A DNA stretch of 64,000 nucleotides from Desmospora activa DSM 45169. Lineage in GTDB: Bacteria > Bacillota > Bacilli > Thermoactinomycetales > DSM-45169. Made by a program: the position numbers and the translations under genes. Positions 37,686 through 47,715 of this stretch are shown here, one piece after another. Within the stretch, counting starts at the first letter, position 1. Each line of letters starts with the position of its first letter. Location: positions 1,550,001 through 1,614,000 of the forward strand of contig NZ_PZZP01000001.1 in NCBI RefSeq assembly GCF_003046315.1, given 5' to 3'. Under the pieces are notes generated by a model. It was not told the origin of the DNA. It was given only the letters and a program-made list of their open reading frames with translations, and made no database searches.

Positions 37686-39359
37686 TCATCCGGTCACCAT
37701 CATCGAGACACCCTCCAGCAGCCGTCCTACCACTAACAACACCCCTGCACTCACCAGCGAAGTAAGCAGCTGTCTACCCATCAAACCGACAGAAACAGAC
37801 CACCCTAATTCTTTTCGCACGGTCCACAAGGTAACCAGACAAGCGGTTAGAGTTGAGGCGAGAAAAATCAGTATAAACAGTGAAACCGGATCAAGGGCTT
37901 GTAGCATCAATCCATCTCCTTGATTGAACACCAACATGCCGTCTTTGCGCAAGACGGAAAACCAGAGCCCCAAAGCCGCCTCTTCCGGTAGACCCCACCA
38001 TGTGAGGAGCGGTCCGATCGTGACGGCGAAGGCGTTCATCCAACCCCAGTAATCGATCAGGGAGGCAATCAAACAAATGGAAAGAAAAATCGGCATCGCT
38101 TGTGATACAAACTGCTTGATGATGTTTTGTATGCGCCACTGAAACCCCCGCCATGTCGGTACGTTTAAAAACGACCGCCTGTGCGGCAGCAGCGCTTGCA
38201 TCTTAGCTTGAGTCGGAAACCACACCCGCAAATGGATCGCCCCCACCACTACCAATAACAGGAGATAGGGCAAAAACAGCCATGGACGACCTGCTGAATG
38301 AAAGAGAGACAAGGTTGCCCCGATCTGATAGCTGCAAGCCGAGCCAAAGGCGATAAAGGAAACGCAGGAAGCGCGGGTACAAGCAGAGCAGGCTCGGCTT
38401 TGCAACACCGCCACCACATTGCAGCCAAACCCGGTTAATACCGGCACCAAATCGCGTCCGTTTAACCTGAGATGGCGCAGCCACGGATCGAGAGCACCGG
38501 TGATGCGGTCCTTCCAACCCGTTTCCTCCGTGACGGCAATACTGGCCCCCATAAACAACACCACCGGAAACGCCCATAAAAAGGAATACATCCCCAATGT
38601 AAACAACCCGTAATCCCCGGCTAATACCGCTTGCAGCCAAGCAGGCCATCCCATCGCCTGCAACCGAATCGGACCGATCACCCATCGATCCAACCCGGGT
38701 TCCAGCACACCGGAGAAAAGATAGGCCCCATATACTGGGACCGCAAATAGCCCCAATAACGTTGCCAGCGCCACCCATCGTCCAAAGATCGGATGATCCC
38801 ACCAGGTTGTAGGTGGCTCCACTTCATGAAAAATGGGCGGCTCTTTCAGTTGTCGCTGTTGCTCCTGCGCCTCCGCTCCCCTCATCAAGCGGATAATCCG
38901 CCTTCGCCCCTCCTCCGACATATCCCGTGCATTGACGGAAATAACGGGTACCTCCAACCGTTGCCGGTAATAAGCCATCAATTGCGGAAGCGATTCGGGT
39001 GCCCGATCCTCAAAGGTAAACAACACCATCCATCGGCGGTGAGTGATGATATCCTCCTTGAGCAACCGATCCAGTTCCGAGCGGGCATGGGTTCCTCGCA
39101 CCACCAACACAATGATATCGGCGTGATCCGCTTCCATCAGGGCGATGCGAGTCGTTTCGCTATCCGTCTTCAGACGAATGCCTGGCGTATCGATCAGTGT
39201 GAGGTCAGCATCCGTTGTCATCCCCGTCTGCACCATCACCGTGCTTCCCTGTGCAGCCGCTTCTTCCCCGACGCGATTGCCGGTAAGACGGGAAAAAATC
39301 GTCGACTTCCCCGCTGATTCAAAACCGACCAATACGGCTGTCTGCGGTGGGTTCAACAT
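37686..39359 (-). CDS. FeoB-like GTPase/metal transporter with a cysteine-rich core
   Basis: The N-terminal G domain has P-loop GFESAGKSTIFSRLTG and G3 LIDTPGI, but the G4 motif (normally NKxD) reads TFED. The membrane part has about ten segments with a FeoB gate-like motif, VPVLTGFGCNVVAVLQSRAC. It is followed by an unusual run of Cys (SACTRASCVSFIAFGSACS). FeoB proteins import Fe(II). Here the gene is third in an operon behind Zur-type boxes and after a CobW GTPase, so zinc or another divalent metal is more likely. ATG at 39359 overlaps the flavoprotein stop; 557 residues against about 650 in typical FeoB. Confidence 0.88.
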   Translation of the reverse strand: MLNPPQTAVLVGFESAGKSTIFSRLTGNRVGEEAAAQGSTVMVQTGMTTDADLTLIDTPGIRLKTDSETTRIALMEADHADIIVLVVRGTHARSELDRLLKEDIITHRRWMVLFTFEDRAPESLPQLMAYYRQRLEVPVISVNARDMSEEGRRRIIRLMRGAEAQEQQRQLKEPPIFHEVEPPTTWWDHPIFGRWVALATLLGLFAVPVYGAYLFSGVLEPGLDRWVIGPIRLQAMGWPAWLQAVLAGDYGLFTLGMYSFLWAFPVVLFMGASIAVTEETGWKDRITGALDPWLRHLRLNGRDLVPVLTGFGCNVVAVLQSRACSACTRASCVSFIAFGSACSYQIGATLSLFHSAGRPWLFLPYLLLLVVVGAIHLRVWFPTQAKMQALLPHRRSFLNVPTWRGFQWRIQNIIKQFVSQAMPIFLSICLIASLIDYWGWMNAFAVTIGPLLTWWGLPEEAALGLWFSVLRKDGMLVFNQGDGLMLQALDPVSLFILIFLASTLTACLVTLWTVRKELGWSVSVGLMGRQLLTSLVSAGVLLVVGRLLEGVSMMVTG

Positions 39360-40471
39360 ATGCACTCATCATCGCAACAGGACAAATCATCCAGATACAT
39401 CTGGTTGTCCCGATAATCCCGAAACACGGCAGCGTCATAGGGAGCCTTTAACCGTTTCAACATCTCCTCCGCCACCACAGCAAAACGCTGCCGAAATTTA
39501 TAGATGAAACAAAAGATGACCTCGCCGTGTTTCACGCGGGGACCACACAGAAACAGCCCCGGTGTTTGGGTGGATTCATCCCGATCCGTCAAGACAACAT
39601 GTTTACCTTCCCACTTAAAATGCTCCCGTACTTTCTCCATACTGCTACGAAAACCGGTGGCTAAGATGGGGCGCTCGGTTGTCATCACCGCATCCCCGCT
39701 CCGCAGTCGCACACGGTAGCGATCCTGTTCCTGCTTTACCTCAACAACCTCCTTCTCTCCCCATAAACGTAAACAGCCGGTCTCCAGCGCTTCCAACAAC
39801 CGTTCCCGGGTGTAGGGAGAAAGAGAGACACTCGGGTCCGGTTCATCACTGAGCCATGGCGTTCCCCGCGAGATCACGATCACCTTTTTGCCTCCATGGA
39901 CTAAATGGATAGCAGCATCCATACCGCTCTCATATCCACCAATCACCAGACGCTCTTCCCCCGACAGAGATCCCCACGATTCCACTTCACTGTTATGCAG
40001 GCAATGCTCCGCTCCGGGAAAAGGCATTTGATCGGGATAAGCAAACTCCCCTGCCGCCCACACCACCAAACGGGCAGTATAAACGCCTTGATCGGTGTGG
40101 ACGAAAAAGTGATCGTTCTCTTTTTGCACCCGTTTCACTTCCACTCCCACTTGCACAGGTAAATCAAAGTGATCCGCTACCGCTTGCAAGTATTGGCCGT
40201 ACTCATTTCCCGATAGATGCTCCCTTCGCAAAGAGAAAGCTGGTGAAGTTCCCGGCATCACTGCATTTAAATCCAAATGGCCAAAGGCATGCCCATGAAA
40301 GGAGGGAGTAATTAAGCGCATCTCCTGTGGCCAAGCGAAAAAGCTGGCTCCCACCTGCTCCCGTTCCAGGATTAGATACCGATCAAAGCCAGTTTGTGCA
40401 AACAGCGCTCCCAGTCCTACTCCAGCTGCACCCGCTCCAATGATCAATACATCGGTTTGTCGCTCAGTCAT
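39353..40471 (-). CDS. FAD/NAD(P)-dependent oxidoreductase with a cysteine-rich tail
   Basis: A 372-residue flavoprotein of the CzcO/Trk-type monooxygenase family. The FAD motif is VLIIGAGAAGVGLGALFAQ at the start; the second dinucleotide motif is RLVIGGYESGMDAAIHLVHGG, where the usual GxGxxG is GGYESG. LATGFR near residue 285 is the conserved ATG motif. The last residues are LSCCDDECIC, five cysteines that could bind a metal. It lies 31 bases after the CobW gene and overlaps the FeoB-like gene. Reduction or delivery of a metal to the transporter is inference. Confidence 0.88.
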   Translation of the reverse strand: MTERQTDVLIIGAGAAGVGLGALFAQTGFDRYLILEREQVGASFFAWPQEMRLITPSFHGHAFGHLDLNAVMPGTSPAFSLRREHLSGNEYGQYLQAVADHFDLPVQVGVEVKRVQKENDHFFVHTDQGVYTARLVVWAAGEFAYPDQMPFPGAEHCLHNSEVESWGSLSGEERLVIGGYESGMDAAIHLVHGGKKVIVISRGTPWLSDEPDPSVSLSPYTRERLLEALETGCLRLWGEKEVVEVKQEQDRYRVRLRSGDAVMTTERPILATGFRSSMEKVREHFKWEGKHVVLTDRDESTQTPGLFLCGPRVKHGEVIFCFIYKFRQRFAVVAEEMLKRLKAPYDAAVFRDYRDNQMYLDDLSCCDDECIC

Positions 40472-40502
40472 TGCACTCCCTCTCCTTCGCCGACCACCCC
40501 AA

Positions 40503-41705
40503 TTAAGCGTGGGTCTGTACCTCTACTGCGGGAAATGGGTCCGACAACCGCGACCAGTCTCCTCTCATTTCTTCCTTTGTCAATAGACACGCATCCAGAG
40601 AAGCCTCCAACTCCTCCCGCTTCATATCGATCCCGATCAGAACAAACTGATTGATGCGATCCCCCCACTGAGAATCCCACTTTTGCAACACTTCCGGCTG
40701 CTCTATCAGGATCACCTTCCGTTCCGTCTCCGACAGTGCATGTACCCAATACGCCACCGGACCGATCTGGATCGAGGGTCCCGCCTGGCTGAGGCTGTAT
40801 GCCATGTCGCTGCGACTGGCCAGCCACACCAACCCTTTTGCCCGCACCACCTCTTCCGGCCATTCTTCCATCCAGCGATACAGGCGTTCCGGATGAAAGG
40901 GAGTCCGACGCTCATAAACAAAAGAGGAAATCCCATATTCATCCGTTTCCGGCGTATGTTCACCTTGCTCCAATTCTTTGAGCCACCCTGGCGATTGACT
41001 CGCTTGGTCAAAGTCGAATAAACCGGTATTTACAATTTGCTTTGGTTCGATTTGACCATGAGTGGTACGTATGATATGGGCTTCCGGCGCCAATTTACGG
41101 AAGAGCCGTTCCATCTGTTCCAGTTGCTCTTCCTCTACCAGATCACATTTATTGATGATCAGAACATTGCAGAACTCGATTTGATCGATCAATAAATCGA
41201 CCACATCGCGGGTATCCTCTTCTCCTGCCGCTTCTTTTCGATCCAGCAGCGACTCACCGGAGGAATAATCATGCCAAAAACGATTGGCATCCACCACGGT
41301 AACCATGGTGTCAATATAGCAGAGAGAGGTTAAGTCGATCCCGGCTTCTTCATCCACATAAGAGAAAGTTTGTGCCACCGGTACCGGCTCACCGATGCCT
41401 GTCGATTCAATCAAAATATAGTCAAAGCGCCCCTCCACCGCCAATCGTTCCACTTCTACCAACAAATCTTCCCGCAGAGTACAGCAGATGCAGCCATTGG
41501 ACATCTCCACCAATTTCTCTTCCGTTCGGGAGAGGCCTCCCTCATTCCGAACCAAATCGGCATCAATATTGATCTCGCTCATGTCGTTTACAATGACAGC
41601 CACTTTTAACCCCTCACGATTATTGAGCACATGGTTGAGAACCGTCGTCTTGCCTGCGCCCAAATAACCACTCAATACCGTCACTGGGATTTTGATTTTA
41701 GACAT
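40503..41705 (-). CDS. CobW/COG0523 GTP-binding metallochaperone
   Basis: G3E-family GTPase of 400 residues. Walker A is [19 protein letters not shown], the metal-binding CxCC motif is [21 protein letters not shown], and the guanine motif is INKCDLV. The CobW C-terminal domain starts near residue 260. Such proteins (YciC/ZagA in Bacillus) act in zinc scarcity and deliver metal to client enzymes. ATG at 41705 follows GGGAGAG. It is the first gene of an operon with a consensus promoter overlapped by two Zur-like boxes. Confidence 0.93.
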   Translation of the reverse strand: MSKIKIPVTVLSGYLGAGKTTVLNHVLNNREGLKVAVIVNDMSEINIDADLVRNEGGLSRTEEKLVEMSNGCICCTLREDLLVEVERLAVEGRFDYILIESTGIGEPVPVAQTFSYVDEEAGIDLTSLCYIDTMVTVVDANRFWHDYSSGESLLDRKEAAGEEDTRDVVDLLIDQIEFCNVLIINKCDLVEEEQLEQMERLFRKLAPEAHIIRTTHGQIEPKQIVNTGLFDFDQASQSPGWLKELEQGEHTPETDEYGISSFVYERRTPFHPERLYRWMEEWPEEVVRAKGLVWLASRSDMAYSLSQAGPSIQIGPVAYWVHALSETERKVILIEQPEVLQKWDSQWGDRINQFVLIGIDMKREELEASLDACLLTKEEMRGDWSRLSDPFPAVEVQTHA

Positions 41706-41725
41706 TTCCCGCTCTCCCTTCAATT

Positions 41726-41788
41726 AAATCGTAATTATTTCGTTTTGTTAATCGTAATCAGTTTAACGATGGTTTATATCATTGTCAA
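41726..41788 (-). promoter_or_regulatory. Promoter with two Zur-like boxes
   Basis: TTGACA (41783-41788) and TAAACT (41760-41765), 17 apart. Box 1 at 41726-41746 reads AAATCGTAAT-T-ATTTCGTTTT, 8 of 10 in the right arm and perfect in the left against the B. subtilis Zur consensus. Box 2 (about 41749-41771) starts TAATCGTAATC and overlaps the -10. Confidence 0.75.
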
Positions 41789-41845
41789 TGAGCGGTATTC
41801 TTTCTGCATCAAACCGTAATATTTATGATTGATCGGCTGAGGTAA

Positions 41846-41886
41846 TCAAAAAAACAGAGTCCCCAAGAAACAGAGGGCTCTGCTTT
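41846..41886 (-). terminator. Terminator of the thioesterase gene
   Basis: Hairpin CAGAGCCC...GGGACTCTG on the minus strand (41855-41882), followed by seven Ts and GATT. Confidence 0.75.
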
Positions 41887-41913
41887 TTGCTGAAATTCTA
41901 CGTTTTACGCTTT

Positions 41914-42330
41914 TCACGAGTTAGCCGCTTGTTCTTCAAAAATTAGCTTTATTTCCTCCAGCATATCTGTCGCTCGACGGGTGTGAATATCGATTGTCAC
42001 GATCGTTACTTCCGCTTTGGCGACTAATTCCTCTTCTTCGTTAAAAATTTGCTGTAAGATGACATAACTTTTTTTACCCATACGAAGCGGCTCAGATACA
42101 ACTTTCACCGCTTCATCCAATGTTAGTTCCCGACGGTAATCGATTTCGATGCGAGCGACTACAGGTAAGGAACCCCGCTTTTGAATCTCTTTCAATTCCA
42201 GTCCCAGTTTCCGCATCCAATCAAAGCGAGCCCATTCTATATACTGCAGATATTTGGCGTTGTTTACATGGCCCAGCATATCCACATCAGTAGAGCGAAC
42301 CACTAACGAAAATGTGTGTTTCATGGACAT
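41914..42330 (-). CDS. Acyl-CoA thioesterase, 4-hydroxybenzoyl-CoA thioesterase (YbgC) type
   Basis: Hotdog-fold protein of 138 residues. The signature is STDVDMLGHVNNAKYLQYIEWARFDW, with the catalytic Asp in VDMLGHVNN. ATG at 42330 is 7 bases behind AAGGAAG; a GTG three bases upstream is possible. Hydrolyses acyl-CoA thioesters; its substrate cannot be told from the sequence. Monocistronic, divergent from the next gene. Confidence 0.9.
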   Translation of the reverse strand: MSMKHTFSLVVRSTDVDMLGHVNNAKYLQYIEWARFDWMRKLGLELKEIQKRGSLPVVARIEIDYRRELTLDEAVKVVSEPLRMGKKSYVILQQIFNEEEELVAKAEVTIVTIDIHTRRATDMLEEIKLIFEEQAANS

Positions 42331-42458
42331 CACCGTACTTCCTTTAAGCTTTTTTCATTATATCACCTTATGAGTGAGTAGTCATTCATTTTACGGTGTA
42401 TAAAAAGAAGCGTGGAAAGACAAAATTTGGACATCCGACCCATAAGCAGGTGATCATA

Positions 42459-44045
42459 TTGAAATGGTTGATCATTATTTTCGTTATCCTCATTTTGTTG
42501 TATATCGTTTTTTTCTGGACAAAACCAAAGCAGGAGGAACATGATCTCTCCCGCATGCGTGCAGGGGACGGGCGCAAGAAAGTGATCTGGTTGATGGTGG
42601 ATTCCATCATGTCTCACGCCATTGATGAGGGTATCAAAAAGGGAGAGCTCCCCGCTCTGTCGTTCCTGCTTAAAAACGGGCAGTATCAGCGGAATGTGGT
42701 CAGCTCCTTTCCCACCATGTCCGTCACCATCGACAGTACGTTGTTGACCGGTACTTACCCCGACCAACATCGGGTTCCCGGTTTAATCTGGTATAACGCC
42801 GAAGAAAAGCGAATCGTCAACTATGGTACCGGTACCGGTGAAGTGATGCGAGACGGCATCAATCAAGTGCTGGAGGATGCCGTCATCCGCCTCAACCAAG
42901 AGCATCTCAGTTCAAATGTATCCACCGTCTATGAGGAATTGGCCAAACGAGGAACCCGCACTGGCTCAATCAACGGAATGCTGTACAGGGGAAACACCGA
43001 CCATGTGCTATCTTTTCCGCCATGGTTGTCAGGTCCCACAACACTCCCGGCACGCCTATCTGTAAAGGGTCCTGATTTCCTAGCCCTCGGCATGTTTTCC
43101 AATCCGTTGTCGAACGTCACCTCTACACCAGACGGATTGACCGATAGCCTGGGATTAAATGATGCCTATCCCTTGGCCGTCACCCGTTACCTAATCGAAC
43201 AAGACCGTATGCCTGACTTCACCTTTGTCTATCTACCGGATATGGATAAACCCCTGCATAAAAAAGGGCCCTCCGACCAAAGCGCCATTCGCACCTTGGA
43301 TCGGGAGCTGGCCAATCTGCTCAACAGCTTTGATTCTTGGAACGATGCTTTAAAACAATATGTATGGGTGGTATGCGGAGACAGCGGACAAACCGGAATC
43401 CATCCAAAAGGGCAAGATCCGGCCATCCCGCTACACCAGCTACTGGCGGATTATCGAATTCTCCCTTCTGGGGAACAGGCCACCACTGACACCGATCTCG
43501 TTCTCTGTGTCAATGAGCGCATGGCTTATCTCTACCTGTTGAATGATTCCATCACAATCTCTGATATGCAGCAACGGCTCCATGATGAACGAATCGACCT
43601 GATCGCTTGGGAGGAAGACGGGTGGATCCATGTACACCGTCAACCCGAAGATCAAGAGCTACGATTCCGCCCTGGTTCCGCCTGGACCGATCCCTACGGC
43701 CAATCCTGGGAGATAGAGGGAGAATTCAAGGCCCTAGATCTAGCGGAAGGCCCAGACAACAGCCTTGACTTCGGCGAATATCCCGATGGACTGATGCGCC
43801 TGTATGCGGCCTTTCACTCCCATTCCGGTCGCTTTATGATCGTCACTCCTGCACCGGGTTATGAACTGGTGGCACAACATTCCCCCACACATATAGGCGG
43901 CGGTGGACACGGTTCCCTTCATCGCATCGATTCCCACCTCCCTCTCATTATCGCCGGGACGGATCAACGGCCCAAACATCCGCGCATCGTCGACCTGAAG
44001 GAGTATATCCTCCACTTGATGGATCACAGGCCCTCTGTTGATTAG
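42459..44045 (+). CDS. Membrane-anchored alkaline-phosphatase-superfamily phosphodiesterase
   Basis: Type I phosphodiesterase/nucleotide pyrophosphatase fold. The anchor is KWLIIIFVILILLYIVFF. Metal and nucleophile motifs are VIWLMVDSIMSHAID, SFPTMSVTIDSTLLTGTYPDQHRVPG (catalytic Thr), YLPDMDKPLHKKGP and HIGGGGHGSLHRIDSHLPLI. The usual SDHGM is here VCGDSGQT, so one metal-binding His appears to be replaced by Ser. TTG at 42459 behind AGCAGGTG gives 528 residues; a GTG at 42396 without a ribosome site would add 21. Extracellular phosphodiesterase activity is inferred from the family. Confidence 0.85.
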   Translation: MKWLIIIFVILILLYIVFFWTKPKQEEHDLSRMRAGDGRKKVIWLMVDSIMSHAIDEGIKKGELPALSFLLKNGQYQRNVVSSFPTMSVTIDSTLLTGTYPDQHRVPGLIWYNAEEKRIVNYGTGTGEVMRDGINQVLEDAVIRLNQEHLSSNVSTVYEELAKRGTRTGSINGMLYRGNTDHVLSFPPWLSGPTTLPARLSVKGPDFLALGMFSNPLSNVTSTPDGLTDSLGLNDAYPLAVTRYLIEQDRMPDFTFVYLPDMDKPLHKKGPSDQSAIRTLDRELANLLNSFDSWNDALKQYVWVVCGDSGQTGIHPKGQDPAIPLHQLLADYRILPSGEQATTDTDLVLCVNERMAYLYLLNDSITISDMQQRLHDERIDLIAWEEDGWIHVHRQPEDQELRFRPGSAWTDPYGQSWEIEGEFKALDLAEGPDNSLDFGEYPDGLMRLYAAFHSHSGRFMIVTPAPGYELVAQHSPTHIGGGGHGSLHRIDSHLPLIIAGTDQRPKHPRIVDLKEYILHLMDHRPSVD

Positions 44046-44052
44046 AAAAAGC

Positions 44053-44083
44053 AAAAACGTCGGCAAAAAGCCGGCGTTTTTTG
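44053..44083 (+). terminator. Terminator of the phosphodiesterase-like gene
   Basis: Hairpin AACGTCGGC/GCCGGCGTT (one G-T pair) followed by TTTTTTG, ten bases past the stop. Confidence 0.88.
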
Positions 44084-44189
44084 AATATGGACCAGGGCCC
44101 GATTTCCGTTTCCACGACTCTTTCCTTTTCAGCGAAGAGGAGTCCGCTCCATTCTCCTCCGATGATCATTACGACGTTTTTCTTAACCG

Positions 44190-45380
44190 TTATATTGTCC
44201 CACCCAATATCCATTGCATTAGTTGTCCCATTACTACGCCAAGGTAGTTGCCGACGACATAGCCCAACACCCCCAACAGTACCGCTGGGGTGACCAGACT
44301 GTACCAACCCTTGGAGCTAGCCAGGGCAACAGCGGTGGAAGGGCCGCCAATACAAGCTTGACTGGCGGTGGCCAACACCTCCACCTCCACTTTGAACCAA
44401 CGTCCCGCTCCAAACAGTACAAACGCATGGATGGATACCAGAATCGCCAAAAACAAGAAGACGATCGGACCTTTTTCCACCAGCGTATGAAGGATTGTCC
44501 CAGCTCCCATGGTTGCAAAAAAGAAATGCAAGATAAAATTGCCCATCTCTTCCCCACCCGCAAGGCGGTTAATAGGAGTCAACCACGCAACCAACAACGC
44601 CAATGTGGTATACCACAAGACTGAAGGAATTTCCACACCGACTGCCTGGTTGATCACCGGGGTCAACCACTCGCCAATCGCTACAATCACAAAAGTAACA
44701 GCCGCCAGTGTGACCAAACCGTGGATAGTAAAAATCGCTTTTCCCGTTAAGCCCGTTCCCATCGGAGGAGCGATCTCTCCCCTTCTGTCACGAATCGAAG
44801 GATAAAAACTTCGCAACACTACAGGCAATAATGCCGTCATCACCATCCACAGATTGGTCATGATATTATCCGCAGCCGCACCGGTTGCAAACATTGTCTC
44901 TGAGGTGCCCAAGGCATCGCCTACTGCGGCGTAGTTCACCCCGCCCCCGATATAGCTGGCTGTAAACTGACCTCCTACTTTCCACGCTTCATCCCCGATA
45001 CCGGTAGCCGTCACTCCAATCGCCACCATCGCACCGATAACCGTTCCCAACGCACCGAGGATAAACGCGATGATAGCAGGCTTTCCCAAGCGGCGCAGGC
45101 TAGTCAGATCCGTCGACAATAGCAACAACACAATCGCTAGTGGAATGCCATAATCCCCGGCAAAGACATAGATCGGATTCAGCTCCCCTTCCGCCTGCCC
45201 GATCGAAGGTGGAATCACCTGTAGATTGACGAGAATCGCCGCCCCTGTTATAACCAAAATAGCTGTACCCAAAAATGAAAAAAAACGAAAATGGCGATCT
45301 AACCAGAACGAGACAGCAATTAGCACGGTGATGACAGCCCCCACAGCAAAGGGATCCGTCACCCACGCATCACTGGACAT
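44190..45380 (-). CDS. DUF819-family membrane protein (YjcL-like)
   Basis: A 396-residue protein with about 11-12 hydrophobic helices. Recognisable stretches are GDYGIPLAIVLLLLSTDLTSLRRLGKPA, ASYIGGGVNYAAVGDALGTS and FATGAAADNIMTNLWM. It closely follows the B. subtilis YjcL pattern and length. The family is uncharacterised but looks like a secondary transporter. The ATG follows GGGGGAG. An extended -10 (TGCTATGAT, on the minus strand near 45458) is a likely promoter. Confidence 0.9.
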   Translation of the reverse strand: MSSDAWVTDPFAVGAVITVLIAVSFWLDRHFRFFSFLGTAILVITGAAILVNLQVIPPSIGQAEGELNPIYVFAGDYGIPLAIVLLLLSTDLTSLRRLGKPAIIAFILGALGTVIGAMVAIGVTATGIGDEAWKVGGQFTASYIGGGVNYAAVGDALGTSETMFATGAAADNIMTNLWMVMTALLPVVLRSFYPSIRDRRGEIAPPMGTGLTGKAIFTIHGLVTLAAVTFVIVAIGEWLTPVINQAVGVEIPSVLWYTTLALLVAWLTPINRLAGGEEMGNFILHFFFATMGAGTILHTLVEKGPIVFLFLAILVSIHAFVLFGAGRWFKVEVEVLATASQACIGGPSTAVALASSKGWYSLVTPAVLLGVLGYVVGNYLGVVMGQLMQWILGGTI

Positions 45381-46003
45381 GCTTTAACTCCCCCTCTTTT
45401 CACAAGCAATCCAAAATCTGCTTTTTGTAAACGAAAAGAATATTCTCCTTACTTATCATAGCAAATGACATTCAATCTTTCCTTATCGCCAGCCAGTCCG
45501 CCCAACAATCCGCACAAACTTTCCGCCGTTCAATCCATTTTCTTATCCATCCCTCCTCCTACATGCTAACAAGATGTATTCATCTTATTTGCTCGCTATA
45601 CCCTATATGTAGGATCAATACGGTGAATCGTCGGATATCATCGTTATGTGGCTTCTATCCTGCATTCGATTTCACCATCCTCATATTCTCACTCTTCCGT
45701 CTATTTATATTTGGACACAAAATTATATTTGTATGCGAATAACTGATATAGGGGATAAAACTTCATGTTCCCCAGAAAATAATGTCTGGTCTTCCGTCAG
45801 ACAAAACAAACTTGCATCCAGAAACAGACAAAAAAAGAGGGTCATGAGACGGAGTTTTATATACGGTGAAAAGTCCTCCCTATAACGATGGGGAGGACTT
45901 TTCAGGTTTAAAGAGGAAAACCAATATAGTACTGATGCCTTCCACTTTTGCCGATAAGACAAACGGGTAACAATCGACACCACCGATCGAGGAGGAATGG
46001 TTG
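45381..46003 (+). promoter_or_regulatory. Long gap before hutU with a terminator-like hairpin
   Basis: No convincing gene in 623 bases. A hairpin at 45869-45902 has 12-bp perfect arms AAAAGTCCTCCC/GGGAGGACTTTT and a 10-base loop, about 100 bases before the hutU start; few Ts follow it. A smaller hairpin GTCTG...CAGAC lies at 45784-45801. The large one could be a leader terminator for the hut operon, as in B. subtilis where HutP controls readthrough. No clear hut promoter was seen. Confidence 0.45.
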
Positions 46004-47683
46004 ATGGAAAAGCGGCCACCATTGAAAAAGGTGATTCAAGCCCCGCGGGGAAGCACTTTAAACACCCAGGGTTGGGTACAGGAAGCGGCTTTACGCATGC
46101 TGATGAACAATCTGGACCCGGAAGTGGCGGAGCGGCCCCAGGATCTTGTCGTCTATGGTGGGATTGGAAAAGCGGCACGGGATTGGAAGTCTTATGAGGC
46201 GATTGTAGAGACGCTGAAACGATTGAAAAATGATGAAACCCTTCTCATCCAATCCGGTAAGCCAGTAGCAGTCTTCCGTACACACCGGGATGCGCCGCGG
46301 GTGCTGTTGGCCAACTCCAACTTGGTTCCGCGCTGGGCCGATTGGAATCACTTTCATGAGCTGGACCGAAAAGGATTGATGATGTACGGCCAGATGACGG
46401 CAGGAAGCTGGATCTACATCGGCAGCCAGGGAATCTTACAAGGGACATATGAAACCTTTGCCGCCTGTGCTCGTCAACATTTTGGCGGAAGTTTAAAAGG
46501 CCGGATTGTCGTCACAGCGGGGTTGGGTGGAATGGGTGGAGCACAGCCATTAGCCGTCACCCTGAATGAAGGCGTCATGATCGCGGTGGAGGCGGATCAG
46601 AGTCGTATCCAGCGCCGTTTGGATACCCACTACCTCGACCATATGGCAACCGATCTGAGTGAAGCGATTCGTTTGGCTGAGCAGGCGAAGACGGAGGGGA
46701 ATCCACTTTCGATTGGATTGGTGGGCAATGCGGCTGAGGTTTTGCCCAAAATGGTGGAAATCGGATTTATCCCTGATGTGGTGACGGACCAGACCTCTGC
46801 CCATGATCCGTTAAACGGATACCTGCCACAGGGGCTAATGTTGGCTGAAGCGGATGAGATGCGTTCCCATCATCCCGACACCTTGGTCGCCCGCGCTAAG
46901 GAGAGTATGGCGATCCATGTACAAGCGATGCTGGAGATGAAAAAACGGGGTGCCGTCGCCTTTGACTACGGCAACAATATCCGTCAAGTCGCTTACGATG
47001 AAGGAGTGACAGACGCCTTCTCCTTCCCCGGCTTTGTTCCCGCTTATATTCGACCGCAATTTTGTGAGGGCAAAGGACCCTTCCGCTGGGTAGCCCTTTC
47101 CGGCGATCCGGCGGATATCCATAAAACCGACGAAGTGATCCTGCGAGAGTTTGCCGATAATACTCATCTGTGTCGCTGGATTCGGATGGCGCAGCAACAG
47201 GTGGCATTTCAAGGGTTACCGGCCCGAATCTGTTGGCTCGGTTACGGTGAACGGGCCCGCTTTGGTCGCATCATCAACGAGATGGTGGCACAAGGTGAGT
47301 TAAAAGCCCCCATTGTAATCGGACGGGATCATCTCGATTCCGGTTCCGTTGCATCTCCTAACCGGGAAACCGAAGGGATGAAAGACGGCAGCGACGCCGT
47401 CGCCGACTGGCCTATCTTAAATGCTTTGATCAACGCCGTTGGCGGCGCCAGCTGGGTCTCTGTTCATCATGGCGGCGGCGTCGGCATGGGTTATTCACTC
47501 CACGCCGGTATGGTAATCGTCGCCGATGGCTCTGTTGAGGCGGCACAGCGGCTGGAGCGCGTTTTAACCACCGATCCCGGTATGGGCGTAGTCAGGCATG
47601 CCGATGCCGGGTACGAATCCGCCATCCGCACCGCCCACGATCAAGGAATGGATTTGCCGATGCTACAATCCGACAAGGCCTAG
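46004..47683 (+). CDS. hutU: Urocanate hydratase
   Basis: Converts urocanate to 4-imidazolone-5-propionate with a tightly bound NAD, the second step of histidine breakdown. The 559 residues include [60 protein letters not shown] (NAD binding), [21 protein letters not shown], and [23 protein letters not shown] at 46004 is well placed behind GAGGAGG; a TTG three bases earlier is possible. It leads the hutU-hutI-hutG operon. hutH (histidase) is not in the window. Confidence 0.97.
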   Translation: MEKRPPLKKVIQAPRGSTLNTQGWVQEAALRMLMNNLDPEVAERPQDLVVYGGIGKAARDWKSYEAIVETLKRLKNDETLLIQSGKPVAVFRTHRDAPRVLLANSNLVPRWADWNHFHELDRKGLMMYGQMTAGSWIYIGSQGILQGTYETFAACARQHFGGSLKGRIVVTAGLGGMGGAQPLAVTLNEGVMIAVEADQSRIQRRLDTHYLDHMATDLSEAIRLAEQAKTEGNPLSIGLVGNAAEVLPKMVEIGFIPDVVTDQTSAHDPLNGYLPQGLMLAEADEMRSHHPDTLVARAKESMAIHVQAMLEMKKRGAVAFDYGNNIRQVAYDEGVTDAFSFPGFVPAYIRPQFCEGKGPFRWVALSGDPADIHKTDEVILREFADNTHLCRWIRMAQQQVAFQGLPARICWLGYGERARFGRIINEMVAQGELKAPIVIGRDHLDSGSVASPNRETEGMKDGSDAVADWPILNALINAVGGASWVSVHHGGGVGMGYSLHAGMVIVADGSVEAAQRLERVLTTDPGMGVVRHADAGYESAIRTAHDQGMDLPMLQSDKA

Positions 47684-47715
47684 CCATTATTTTTCCATAG
47701 AAAGGATACATCCCC

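Noticed and set aside
38203-38802. 200-codon frame inside the FeoB-like gene
   Set aside because: Same-strand shadow of a gene with clear motifs; composition is typical of an off-frame translation.
45421-45440. Possible CcpA cre site ahead of the DUF819 gene (TGTAAACGAAAAGA)
   Set aside because: Two mismatches at key positions of the cre consensus; not symmetric.
45770-45790. CodY box before hutU (CCCAGAAAATAA)
   Set aside because: Only one half resembles the 15-base consensus; about six mismatches in total.
45646-46178. Frames on both strands before and over the hutU start
   Set aside because: Low-quality composition, no ribosome sites, overlap with the hairpin and the hutU start.
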